Part shown: piece after piece, positions 1 to 10,723 of the stretch | Position numbering within the stretch: the stretch's first letter is position 1 | How the letters are laid out: each line of letters begins with the position of its first letter | Source: Neurospora intermedia | Taxonomy: Eukaryota; Ascomycota; Sordariomycetes; Sordariales; Sordariaceae | Assembly (NCBI GenBank): GCA_037102815.1 | Contig: BTPP01000001.1 | Span: forward strand, 3,125,001 to 3,189,000 | DNA length: 64,000 bases | Reading direction: 5' to 3' | Made by a program: the position numbers and the translations under genes | The notes under the pieces: generated by a model | Database searches by the model: none | What the model was told of the DNA's origin: nothing | The model's input: only the letters and a program-made list of their open reading frames with translations

Positions 1-580
1 GGGGCGGGAAGGTACGTATCGTTCTATATTCCGGAATCTCGATACCCATTCTAGGGTAAAAAGGGAGACTGGATAGACACCGCATCTTTTTGGTGGTAGC
101 TGCGTCACCATCCCTTCACCTTTTTTGCTTGGACACAGCATGAACAACAACACCGTTAGGTAGCGATACTTTTGCCTGTACAAGCTCAACCCATGGTATA
201 CTATGCATAGCATGGTTACCGAATCTACCTCTACACCGACATCTGGCACGCACATGAGGAGGGGTCTCGGAGATCTGCAGCCCTAAGTACCGTCGGGGAT
301 CGTGGGATCGGACGATGGGACTTGGCCACCACCACCAAAGAAGTGTGAGGAAACCACAAACGGCAGCACCGACGGCCGACCGCCTTTCCGGGTCTTTTCA
401 CTTCGTTTAACTCGTCCCATAACGTTACAGCTGCATATTGGAACACGAGATGCAAGACGGCTTGGGTTCAGCTATCATAGGGTATCATTTGTTGACCATT
501 GGCAAAACCGGTGATAGTATTTCAAATTGATGTTGCTCCAGCCTATACTAACTACACTACACCTCTGCAAGCATCAAATT

Positions 581-693
581 TGTTAGCGCGGTGATTTGCA
601 AAGTGGCAAGAGCTCCACTTTTTGTACAGAAGATGACTGGGTTGACCACCTCCAGACCCTTGAATACTGTAAGGTGGCGGTACCGCGCTAACA
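581..693. repeat. 12-bp inverted repeat pair (possible binding site)
   Basis: TGTTAGCGCGGT at 581-592 is repeated exactly in inverted orientation at 682-693 (ACCGCGCTAACA). The pair lies about 340-450 bp upstream of the ATG of the secreted-protein gene and 46 bp upstream of its TATA box. A paired transcription-factor site is inference; the exact repeat is visible. Confidence 0.5.
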
Positions 694-738
694 GGTTTAA
701 TGCCGGTAGAGGTGTCACTGCCTGCTACAACAAGAAGC

Positions 739-744
739 TATAAA
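739..744 (+). promoter_or_regulatory. TATA box of the secreted AA1-like gene
   Basis: TATAAA preceded by C and followed by G, 287 bp before the ATG at 1031. It would give a 5' leader of roughly 260 nt, long but usual for these fungi. Confidence 0.45.
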
Positions 745-1030
745 GCGGCAGCTAAGGAACCTTACGACTCACTTCATGGACTAGCATGACTGAATAAGAA
801 ATAACGATCTGCGCCACAAGAACCTGATCTCAGACTCCCTCTTCTCCCAGCCTTCTCAAGAGATAAACATTCAGGACCCCTATTATCAATCTTTTTGATA
901 CTGATCATATACATCTCAACCTCATCTCAACGGGAACTACCACGGCTACATCCACCACCATCACCATCACCATCAACCTCCACCTCACCACCAAACTCGA
1001 CTTCACCACTCCAACATCAACCACTAAAAG

Positions 1031-1762
1031 ATGCTGACAACAACACTCACCACCGCCCTTGCGGCCCTCCTCCTCCCATTCTCCTCAGCTTCCCCCATCG
1101 CCGTCCGCCAGGATAATACAACTACCACAACTCCACCAACAAACCAAACCTCCTGCGGCGCCACCTCCTTCGGGAACTTTTCCTGGGCCCTCTCCGCCTT
1201 TGACTACCACGCCTCCTACATCTACACCAACCCCGCCCACCAAAACTCCTGGGGCTACGTCAACTTCAATTTGACCAACCCAGCCATCGGGCCCTCGGTC
1301 ACCACCGTCTGCAGCGCTTCAAGCAACCAGCTCAACGACTTCTTCTACGGGACCGTACAGTACACGTGCACCAACACGCCCGCGGGCATCAAGAGTGACG
1401 TGGGCAAGACCAAGTTTGACTTCAACAGGCCGACGGGAGAGTTGAGGTTCAACCAGACCTGGACTTGCCGGGATGGAGATCCCAAGTATCCGTGAGTACC
1501 TTATCTTTATTATTGCTAGCGCACATCTGGGAATAGACTGCTGCCTTTTATGGAAATTGGGTCAAGACAACTAACACGATGATGATGATGATGTAGTACC
1601 ACGTTCACTGGATATGCGGCTGTCAAACTCCATTTGAACTGCACCGAGGCCAGGTGGCAGAACCGGAGCTGGAAGCAGGGCCAGATTTACTCGACGAGGG
1701 ATGTGAGGTGCTCGCCTGTTGATTTGAGTGTTGAACCCAAGGAGATGAGTGCTATGGCCTAG
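1031..1762 (+). CDS. Small secreted cysteine-containing protein, AA1-like
   Basis: Two exons (1031-1491 and 1597-1762) join to a 208-residue protein. The intron 1492-1596 has donor GTGAGT, branch CTAAC and acceptor GTAG, and carries a short GAT repeat; the join keeps frame (CC|T gives proline, then TTFTGYAAVKL). The N-terminus is a clear signal peptide: a hydrophobic core over residues 3-20 ending in SSAS, followed by IAVR and a Thr/Asn-rich linker. The mature part has six cysteines (SCGATS, VCSASS, YTCTNT, WTCRDG, LNCTEA, VRCSPV) and several N-glycosylation sequons. The FSWALSAFDYHASY segment resembles fungal AA1-like secreted proteins related to Alternaria Alt a 1; that assignment is from memory and tentative. 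Likely extracellular; biochemical role unknown. Confidence 0.8.
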
Positions 1763-2429
1763 TCATCTGTCGGTGCAAAGGGATTGAGATGTGTGGCTTT
1801 GGTGTTTTCTGTGAGTGTGCCGGTTGTGAGAGTGGCCGGTGGATGTGATGAACGGGCGTCTTTTTACAGCATTCATATGGTTTATGACAGGTAATGAGAA
1901 TCATAAAATGGCGGAATCTTATAGGTAGAACACATAGAGGTAGTGCTTAATGGTAACGCTAGGGAGGAGGCATTCAAAATTTTACAAATCCTCACGCAAT
2001 CCTCATGTGGTACTTCATCATTTTCCAACCCTTTACGGTCTAAGGCGTTTCTAGCCCAGACCAGTAGTGACTCTGTGTATTCCGGTACCCGAAGAGAAAC
2101 GCTGATTGGTCTCCGGCGTAGAAAGACGCAACCGCTCTTCATGCGTCTCATCCATGGACTCAAAATCGCGCTGGAATGGAGTTGAGATTTTCTCCATGGT
2201 AACCGTGGATGTGGAAACTCGCAAGACCCATTTCTTTACCTTATTTGGGGACCACGGGGTTGACTCGATTGCATAACCGTTTCGATGATCTTCCTGTGCC
2301 GCATCAGCTGTTGATCTTGTGGCGTTTCTCGTCCAGGAAATTTCGGCTCTACACCATTTTCATCATCTTTTGAAATTCCCGTCTTAATATGGAATGGTAG
2401 GTAGAAAAGCAGATTCCAGTACTACCAAC
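1763..2429. other. Intergenic spacer
   Basis: 3' flank of the secreted-protein gene. No coding sequence is supported here; open frames are short, overlap on both strands and show no family motif. Confidence 0.5.
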
Positions 2430-3541
2430 CTAACAGCTTCGGCATACCTCTAGAATTCCGGGTCTGGTGAAATTCCAGAGGGCGACGCTGAGTACATGTA
2501 GCCGAACACCGAGAACCAACATAATCCCCCGACAAGGAAGTCTAGGTCTCCAGTACGGGAGATTCTGTTGGAAGAATGGAAAATCCCAAAAGATGGCACG
2601 CAGCCGTCTCTTTATGGGCAAAGTTACTAAGAATATCCAGGTTGATAGATGCATCAATGAGGGCCGTGAGATCTTCCGTATCAACTCCCACTCCTTGCTC
2701 AAGGACAGGTAGAGGATTGAAATTAAGGGGATCTCGAAGTGACTGCCTGAACTAGATACTAATATTATCAGCAGGCATGGAAATGTTTTCGATGCACCGC
2801 ATAAAGTTGCAAAGAACGTAGACCTAGTCTGCTAGAAAGCATAGGTAGGCGGCGACGGGAAAGGACCCCTTAGGGCCGCTTCTTAAAAGGTCCAAGCCCT
2901 GGCGTCCCATCGTGTATGGGAGAGTTGATGGTTAATATTCGTCCGAAGTAGGACCAAGCTACGTGATGGAGAAATTGCTGTTGTGGAATTTGATGCGTCG
3001 AGGCAACCCCAGGTAATCGCTGAGAAGGACGTCACCGCCGGCAGCAGTAAGGGTACCGACAGCACACCCGTAGACAATGTCTATACTTCTAACTTGGCAA
3101 CGTTCGGATTCGGGATTATCTTGGGGAATAAAATATTTGTCGATTCAAAAGTATCTAAATCCCATAGACTGGGTTGCGATGATGGCGTCATCGACAACTT
3201 GGACCCTGGGAGTTTGCCCTCGGGAGACAATCATCAAAGGGATGATCTTTTGTTGTTGGTGGGCCCCATACATAGCTGATTGCGATGTATTTTTATCGCA
3301 TCTCGGTGACTTCCGGTATCATATTCGCTAAGGCGATCCTTCGACTGAAGCAATCTATCAGTCGAAATCCAGTGACAAGCGCGACTTGAGTTATCTGATG
3401 GGCCAGTTGCTCGACGATGCATTGAACAATATTGAGCAAATGATGCGATCGTTGCTTGATTACATCGAATTTGACTTGGTGCTCAAGAAGCCGAAGAGCG
3501 AGTTCGTCCGTAGAAATATCCAGGATCTCTAGAAACATCAT
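2430..3541 (-). pseudogene. HET-domain gene fossil (heterokaryon-incompatibility family)
   Basis: On the minus strand this stretch preserves landmarks of the fungal HET domain: the YIAISYVWG signature followed by GPPTT, and further downstream a WDARAWTF block like the RGWTFQE motif of intact family members. These are spread over different reading frames, so the gene is broken, with at least three interruptions, and it looks old. The 5' boundary is uncertain; sequence up to about 4400 may once have belonged to it. HET proteins act in non-self recognition and trigger cell death in incompatible fusions; relics of such genes are common in Sordariomycetes. I infer no function for this copy. Confidence 0.7.
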
Positions 3542-4487
3542 CGGTACCTAGGTGACGTAGAGGTACCTTTCACCTTTGGACCATCCCTTTGGCTCGAAAG
3601 TGGGTGAGCCAGAAAATCAGAACACCCTTCTCTTCGACACCAACTGCACAAGTCGTATTTGCCTGGACTCCAATTGTCTGGACTCTTTTGGTTCGAAGTA
3701 TGATGATATAAGGAAGTCTTTCGGGACGAGGTCTGGTGGTATGGAACCTCCTGGTCTGGAATGCCTGGAATCTCGGAATTTATATCAGTGTAGTCTATGA
3801 CTCTTTTGGTTAACGAGCCATACCCTAATGTAACAATCCAACGATGATTCTGTAGTTACTAGATCTGGCACCTGATGGACAAGAAGATCTGATTTCCTCA
3901 ATTTAGGTGTTGACATCACATTGTTCTGTTGCATTCCGAAGAAGCCTTGAACCTTCCATGACGCATTTTCCACGCCAAAAGGAAGCGACGCCCTACCTGC
4001 CCAGCTTATTCATCACGTATTTCTCGTAATACATCAGGATACTGTATTGAGCGCTTCTGGGCGGCCAGTCTTTCATGCCTCATCACTTGCAACGCCTTGG
4101 TACATTGATGTGACGGTCCGGAATGCCAGAATGAGCTGCCATCTGTGAGATTGGAGTTGTTGTCTCCGTTGTCGAGGCTTCTTGGTGGGTATTGATCGGT
4201 ACAGCTTCAAATAAGATATTGGTACCTCTAGGTAATGAATCACCAAGCTCGCATGGAAAAGTTTGACAGGCCCCAAATCGGGTCATGTATCGAGTATTCG
4301 GAATATAAAACGTAGAGTCCACAAATCCGTTTGTTGTACCCACCTGGGTCGTCCATCCACATGGGTCTGCCTTTTTTTGTTTTGACTTCACCTTCATAAA
4401 ACCTTTCGTTATTTCATGGTACCTCCATCATGTCATGTCGAGTACTCGCTACTACATTAGACCTCATATTGTGCCCCAGAAAAAGGT
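3542..4487. other. Spacer, possibly upstream remains of the HET fossil
   Basis: No intact gene. Open frames on the minus strand at 4083-4397 lack recognisable motifs. The region may hold decayed N-terminal sequence of the neighbouring HET fossil, but I cannot show it. Confidence 0.4.
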
Positions 4488-4987
4488 TCAACCAGCAGCA
4501 GCCCGACTTCCATACAACTCCTCCGCGGCACTCTTACTAACAGGGTTGTCCCTCAACGCCTCCTGCGTCCCGCTCCCTCCCAGCTCTTCAATCACCTTTT
4601 CACTGTGTTTCTTGGATTCCTCGCTTGTGTCTGAGTGAATGCCAATGCCAATTCTTGTCAGTCCCTTCCTTATTACACCACAAAGGGAAAAAGACTTATG
4701 AAGTCACGTCGCCGAGAAGTGGGTGGGAAGGAGGGGAGTATGAAGAATAAAAAAGGAAGTAAGGAAGGAAGGGGAGGAAGGGGAGGAAAGAGAGAGAGGG
4801 ATGGCAGGGAAGGAGAGAAGTGGAAAGGAGACCGGGAGGGAAAGAACATACTCGGATTGGCAAGATTGGCTTTATGTCCCCTGATCACGTTGGAAGTGTG
4901 TTCCTTCCCTTCGTTGAGCTCTTTCATGTCGTTGGACATGGCGGACTTGGCGCCTTGCGAGGAAAGTTGGCCGGTGGGTTCTGCCAT
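4488..4987 (-). CDS. Conidiation protein 6 (CON-6) family, single repeat
   Basis: Exons 4987-4852 and 4630-4488 encode 92 residues; the intron 4631-4851 (221 bp) has donor GTATGT and acceptor CACTCAG, and the join restores the CON-6 motif NVIRGHKANLANPNTSEES. The family (small, hydrophilic, heat-stable proteins abundant in conidia) is recognised by N-V-I-x-G-x-K-A-x-L-x-N-P-N-x-S-E-E-A/S; only one copy is present here, at about residues 33-55, where Neurospora CON-6 as I recall it carries two. The start at 4987 is favoured by a good context (CAAAATGG) and by position just before the conserved part. There is no signal peptide or membrane segment. Expression in conidiating cultures is expected from the family. 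The molecular role of CON-6 is not known; it is usually treated as a spore-specific intrinsically disordered protein. Confidence 0.85.
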
Positions 4988-5814
4988 TTTGGCTGTGAGG
5001 CACTCAACTGAAGCGTGGAGTGCAGATGTGATGCGGAGATTATTTTTCCGTTTAGTATGGTAGGTAGGTAGTAAGTCAAGATGATCGTTGATGGTGTTGA
5101 TCAGAAGCAGATTATCCAAATCGGTATTTTCCGATGAAGTGATTGAAGGATCTTATGTCGTCGTTCGTTGAAGGATTATCGCGACTTGATATACATAGTA
5201 TGCACTGCCTTCCCTTTTTAGTCCTGGCAATCGGATGACGTCTTTCCAAGCTTTTCTTCCTCCCGTTTTCGGCTTGTGAGAAGATTGCATTCCTGTTTAT
5301 CATTGTCCCAAGGTGAGGATCTGATAGTTGACGTCATTCGTGACCCGTCTTGGCGCTCAAGAGCTCACGGATTTGACTGCTGAACACTACCAAGCCTGAG
5401 CCAAGATACCTCTGCTCTTGGCAGGGTAACCAGTGAAGAGCGTTTGAAGTATGGCTCAACGCTTTGAGGAATCAAGGGTCACGGAAGTCGGATTGTGAGA
5501 CCAAAGGGACTGCCGATCAAATGAGCAAACACCAAACGCCCATCACAGCCAAGCAAAAGACAACCAAGTCCAGTGACGGGGACAGAAAGATAAGGAGGTC
5601 GATTCAGATGAACCTCAAACTGGTATCAACAAGAAAGCCACATGGTATCATTGGTGTAAACATCCAACCCCCGTAAACAAACACCCCTCATCCGCTCCGA
5701 TGTCATTATCCACATTTTCACATTACAACGCCCAGACAAGCCGTCCGTCCCGGTTCAGTTTATATATGCATTCACATCATCACATCCGCTGCCTTGCACT
5801 GCTTCTGCAACAGT
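4988..5814. other. Promoter of the con-6-like gene and 3' flank of the ammonium transporter
   Basis: Non-coding as far as I can see. The con-6-like gene (minus strand) is transcribed away from here, so its promoter should lie in this interval; the transporter ends at 5815 on the same strand, making the arrangement head to tail. Confidence 0.5.
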
Positions 5815-7481
5815 TTAGACCTGCTTCTCAGCGTCCCTCCCGCTGATGCTACCAGCTGTGCTGTTGGGAGCAGTCAATCCAGGAATAACATCCAAGCTGC
5901 GAGTGACCTCCACATAATCGTATGCGAACTCGCCAAGCTGGTCATCGTCGAGGCCAATGTCCTCCTGGTGGTGGTCGACACGCAGCGAGAGGCCGGGAAC
6001 GAGGTTGAGGAGGAAAAGGATGACGCAGGTCATGACGAAGGAGTAAGAGAAGCCGGCGACGCTGTCGGCGAGCTGGTAGGCGAGCTGGATGTAGTGGTGG
6101 TTGACCCAGCCGCCGGCGATGGCCGAGTCACCAATGGAGACACCGTCGAGAGCGGCAATGTAGTCACTATAGCCGAGAAAAGTTAGTCATGGTCTCTTTG
6201 AAGAGGGGAGAGGGGACATGGGAGGAGGGGGAAGACATACGCAGCAAAGATACCAGTCAACAAGTTGCCGACAATACCTCCAACACCGTGCTCAGCAAAC
6301 ACATCGAGCGCCTCATCAATACCCAGAAGGAACTTGAGCTTGGTAGCAAAGTTGCAGCTGATACCACCGACAACACCAAAGATGAAAGCCGACCAGGGAG
6401 GAACGTAACCCGCAGCAGGGGTGATGGCGACAAGACCAGCAATAGCACCGGAGCAGAAGCCGACGGTGCTCCACTTCCTCTCCAGCCGGTAATCGAGCAA
6501 GACCCAAGTCAAGCCACCGACGCAGGCAGCAATGTGAGTGACGATGCAGGCCATGACGGCGCGGAGGTTGGCGGCCAGGGCGCTGCCACCATTGAAACCG
6601 AACCAGCCGACCCAGAGGAACACGGTGCCTAGAACGACGTGGGTGACATTGTGGGGGCGATAGGGCAGGCCGTTGACCTTGTTATAGCCGTTACGCTTGC
6701 CGAGCATGAGCGAGTAGGCGAGGGCGGCGGCTCCGGAACTGATGTGCACGGGCGTGCCGCCCGCAAAGTCGAGACCGCCCATCTTGAAGGACCAACCATT
6801 GCCGTTCCAGGTCCAGTAGGCGATGGGGTCGTAGACGATGGTGGTCCAGATGAACATGAAGACCAGAGCGGGAAGCATACGGCCGCGATCAGCACACGCG
6901 CCAATAGCGAGCGCGGGACTAGAGGGGTTAGGGGTTAATTTGAGGTCGTGAGGAAGGAAAGGGAATTGGGAATGAAAAGAAAATACGTACGTGATGGCAG
7001 CGAACATGCCTTGATAGAGGCAGAAAAGAAGGTCGGGAATCTTGCCGCTGCCAACGCTTGGCTGGGCGAGGGTCTTCATGAGACCAAAGTTGGAGAGGTT
7101 GCCAATGTAGGCGCTTCCGGTGTGGGAGAAGGCGAGCGAGTAACCCCAGAAAAACCATTGAAACCCTACGATGGCTATCGACATGAGGGAAAGCCAGATG
7201 AGGGCCAAGGCTGACTTTCTTCGTGCAAGACCGCTGTAGAAGAAACCGACACCGGGAACCATGAGCAGCACGAGGGCTGTACATGTCATGATCCATCCGA
7301 AATCTCCGGCCTGGCGTAAGTCACAGGTTAGCCACTGATGTTCCTCCCAATCACTCCTTCATAAGATGGCGTGGTGATGCCGTACAGAATAGTATCGGTT
7401 GAGGTCTTCGAGAAGGGGGTTGCCTCCATTGTTGGCGACGCCAGCAACCCCCTCGTATGTTTCAACGGGGCCGGACGACAT
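5815..7481 (-). CDS. Ammonium transporter, MEP/AMT family
   Basis: Four exons (7481-7386, 7310-6991, 6918-6241, 6166-5815) give 481 residues. The three introns are 75, 72 and 74 bp with GTACGG, GTACGT and GTATGT donors and YAG ends, and all phases agree. The product is a polytopic plasma-membrane ammonium channel/transporter with about eleven membrane segments. Visible family marks are GVGFFYSGL near residue 53, DFAGGTPVHISSG near 189 and AEHGVGGIVGNLLTG near 347. Both pore histidines (H197 and H349) are present, as in Mep2-type transporters that also act as ammonium sensors; yeast Mep1/Mep3 have glutamate at the first. The C-terminal tail is short and ends in a Ser/Gly-rich stretch. Control by nitrogen (GATA factors) is expected from the family. 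The N-terminal exon is supported by RYYSAGDFGWIM leading straight into the first membrane helix. Confidence 0.95.
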
Positions 7482-10400
7482 GTTGGAGGTTGATTCGATT
7501 CCAACACCAATTCGGTGCAAATTATGTCGAGGTCAAGTGAATACGTTCGGTGGCGTTGTGGGCTGACCAGAGCACTTGTTATTGAAACCGTACACGAACC
7601 AAGCCCTCGGTGCCGTGTAGTGTCGATGAGATAGATCACTTGAGGTTGCAGAGAAGATGAGTTTAAGAAGAGAGGGATCTACAGGATAAATAAAGGAACA
7701 GGCCCAGGACCAAGGGCGAGAAGCTATGAAACATGTCAGCGATGTGTGGCATTCATCTCGGCCCTATGCACTCCAGGCTGCAGTTATCAGTGAGTGTTGG
7801 TGCTCCTCGGGCTTGATCCCCTGTTGATGGTGTCGAGGTAGGGCTCCATTCCGTTCTGGGAAACCCTCCCATTGCCGCCAAGACCTCAGCTTTGATGGAT
7901 GGGTGGGCCACAGAGATAAGAAACCCGAACGCCGCGCCGTGAGCGGACGGTGGGGGTCTAACCTGTAGGATTCCGATCCATTTTTGGCCATTGTAAGCGG
8001 TTGTGCTGGGCGTGTTGCCCAAAGAGTGTCGTAGGAAAGAAAGCCTCGTTCAGGTGGAGAAACAGAAGAGATACTTCTGGTGATACCTACACAGCAGTCG
8101 CTGACGAGCGCTTGACAAACCATGAATAGCATCCAATCCGAATAACATCGGAAGTGCTCGAATCGATAGCCGGCAAGGTGTGTACAAAGAAGGACCGTCG
8201 AATCTCAAATTATCGTACCCAACTGAAGGACCACTTATGGCCTGTCGGGCAAAAGAGAAATTCGGAGCAATAAGACCTAAAATCGTTCGAGGTACCAAGT
8301 GGTTACACTGTTTCAACTTGGTGAGGTGAGAACAAACTTTCTGCAATGCCTTGTCGTACCAGACGAAGTCATGGAATCGTCGAAACCGTCAAAACTGTGA
8401 TCATCCCCTTTTCATCCTCCACTTGATCGATGTGGCCTAGTGATGCAGGCAACCTTTTGGGTTACATGATCATCCTGCAGTTTACCTATGAGCCCTTTCA
8501 CTCGTGGAGAAACATGGAGTAGATAGTCATCAATAGACAGCCTTCTATATTGTGGCTCAATCAAGGAACACAGTAATCCGGGGTACGTTGGGTGTAGCAC
8601 CACATGGAAGATGTGCCTCGGCGGCAGCGGGAGAATTAGCTGCGGTCAGCCATCTCCGGCATTCCACAGCATTGGTCTGGATGAAGAAACTGCCGCCTGA
8701 TGATGTCGTGAGTGACTTGAACGTCACTGATCTGACGAGTCTCTGGTGTCAAGAGACGGAAGGACCCAAAGGGGACGGACGGGATATCGAACGGCAGACT
8801 CCTGTCGTAGGATTCTCCTGTCCGTAGGATTCCGATGCCAAGACAGTTGGCATTTGGTTGGCACCCGATCGGTTTGAATTGCGGCCGGCTTGGACTGATT
8901 CTAATCGAGCAGCAAAGAAAAGCTGATAAAGATGGAAAACGTTGAAGTGTGTCGTCCGACGGGGCTTACGAGAATGCATCGCTCCGTAGTCCTTATCAGT
9001 TTGGTCAACGCCCAGGCCCTGTTAATCAGGGTCTCCACTTCAGCCTACTGTGGAGTGTAACCCGGGGAAGGGTCAGGGTTTGGGCAGGACCCCGGTGCAC
9101 CTAGACCTCCCACTGTGAAGTGGAAGGGTACCTAGACTTGGGGGATCCACCTGATGATTATCTCCCCTGAGAGTCCACTTCAACCACCTCAACCACTGAG
9201 AACATGTGCATGCGATATTGATGCTGAAAACAGAGGTTCTTCGCTTAAACAAAGCCACAAGTGGTCGAATTGAGCTATCGTGACTACCAATACCGGCCGG
9301 TAAGAGATGAGGCGTTCTTGCCATTGGCGCCGTCCGTTTCTCTCTTATCTCTGGGCGGAGTGGATCCCGTCTTGGCTCTCTTGGCGTTTCGTGGAGCGTA
9401 CATGTTGGTTGCCTGGTCGACTTCAACTGATCGATGAAGGGAAGGGAAAATGTGAAGGTTCAAGGATAGATATCAAAGAGGGAAGCTATTCGCAGAGAGG
9501 CAGAGGTAGTGGATATAGATATTAAAGCCCATAAGACCTTGGAATCACTCAGTCGTCTCAGTTTTCACGATGCACGACGTCCTCAGCATCACGGTTGGAA
9601 GCACCGATGCACAACAGACGCGGATGTCTCTCGCACTTTCCGCAACACTTGATCACAGCATCAGCCTGTGTCGAGTTCTTCACGTTTCAACGAGAATGAC
9701 GGTAACAAGAAGATTTACCCTTGACAGCAGGAAACAACTGGACGACACATCCAAGGAGTATTGCCGATATTCGGAACCAACGATAGGTCCTTCATCTTCT
9801 TTGTGTTCTATCAACCATTCTTATCAACCAGATAAACCCGTCACCGGAATGCAATCTGGTTCTGGAAATCTTCCCTAGCCGAAAGAGGAGCCTCCAAAAA
9901 AGAACTTGGCTAATGAAGCTAGAATGGCCCGACGAATGCTGTTAATGATAAAAGATAAGAAGGGAAGCTGACAGGCGGGTGGTGACTCCATCCTCAGGTC
10001 CCGTCACGCCGAACCCGGATCAGTGCCTGATTGCCCGCGCTCCACTGCACTCTCGGCGACCCGACGCTAACGCATCTCCATTGTGTCCACTGCATCCGCT
10101 GTTGTCCCCGTCATCTTGGCGTAGGCTCACACTAGCTGACGCTTATTTTGTGGGTTCAATGTTTCCATGTTTGGAATTGGGCATGTGGGGTTATTTTTTT
10201 CTGTGTCAACACCATCGTCGTCATCATTCAACATCGCTCGTGTGAACGGTATCGCCAAAATAACCGAATAATATGGCACTTCTCGAAAGAGGAGCCATGA
10301 GACTCACTGCAGGTTCCTGCACTTTCTACTCACCATGTTCGAACATGGCGGGACACACACAACACGTGGCGATCTTCAAGGACGAGCAAGTGAACGTCTG

Positions 10401-10723
10401 CCTCCCGCTTTTGACACAAGCATCTCGCATTATCACCAAACTGAGTATGCCTCATCATGCATAAGAAGATTTCCACTTTTGCTGTAATTCACTTTCACTG
10501 AAACAAGATCTCACTATGGCAAGCAGGCGCAGGAGCTGTTAGCAAGTCACATTCGACAAAGGCCAATCCAAGACAGTCTCATTACTGAACTCATAAACAA
10601 TATATTTCATCATCAAGAGTCATCAAGTCTTTCTCCTGGCCTCAAGTTTTCCCAAAGAGGTCGGTATCCAATCCATCTTCTACAGCCCTCTTTCTTTCTT
10701 TTTTTTATCACATCAAATGGAAA
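7482..10723. other. 3.2-kb gene-free region upstream of the ammonium transporter
   Basis: This holds the transporter promoter and the 3' flank of the L-amino-acid oxidase gene. I find no supported gene: frames are short and lack motifs. HGATAR-type sites for GATA nitrogen regulators occur at 7784-7789 (TTATCA, minus strand) and 7915-7920 (GATAAG), 300-440 bp from the transporter ATG; such sites are frequent by chance. Confidence 0.5.
7784..7920. promoter_or_regulatory. Candidate GATA (NIT2/AreA) sites upstream of the ammonium transporter
   Basis: TTATCA at 7784-7789 and GATAAG at 7915-7920 fit HGATAR. Ammonium transporters of fungi are normally induced through NIT2/AreA under nitrogen limitation, so a role is plausible, but two sites in this distance are not significant on their own. 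Confidence 0.25.

Larger units (their letters stand above)
1..1030. other. Intergenic region upstream of the secreted-protein gene
   Basis: I see no gene in this stretch. It holds the likely promoter of the gene starting at 1031: a TATAAA at 739-744 and a CA/CT-rich leader with CACCATCACC-type runs just before the ATG. A 12-bp inverted pair, TGTTAGCGCGGT at 581-592 and its complement at 682-693, is noted separately. Confidence 0.6.

Noticed and set aside
4635-5063. Plus-strand frame rich in Arg, Gly, Lys and Glu
   Set aside because: It is the purine-rich complement of the con-6 intron and exon; composition reflects simple sequence.
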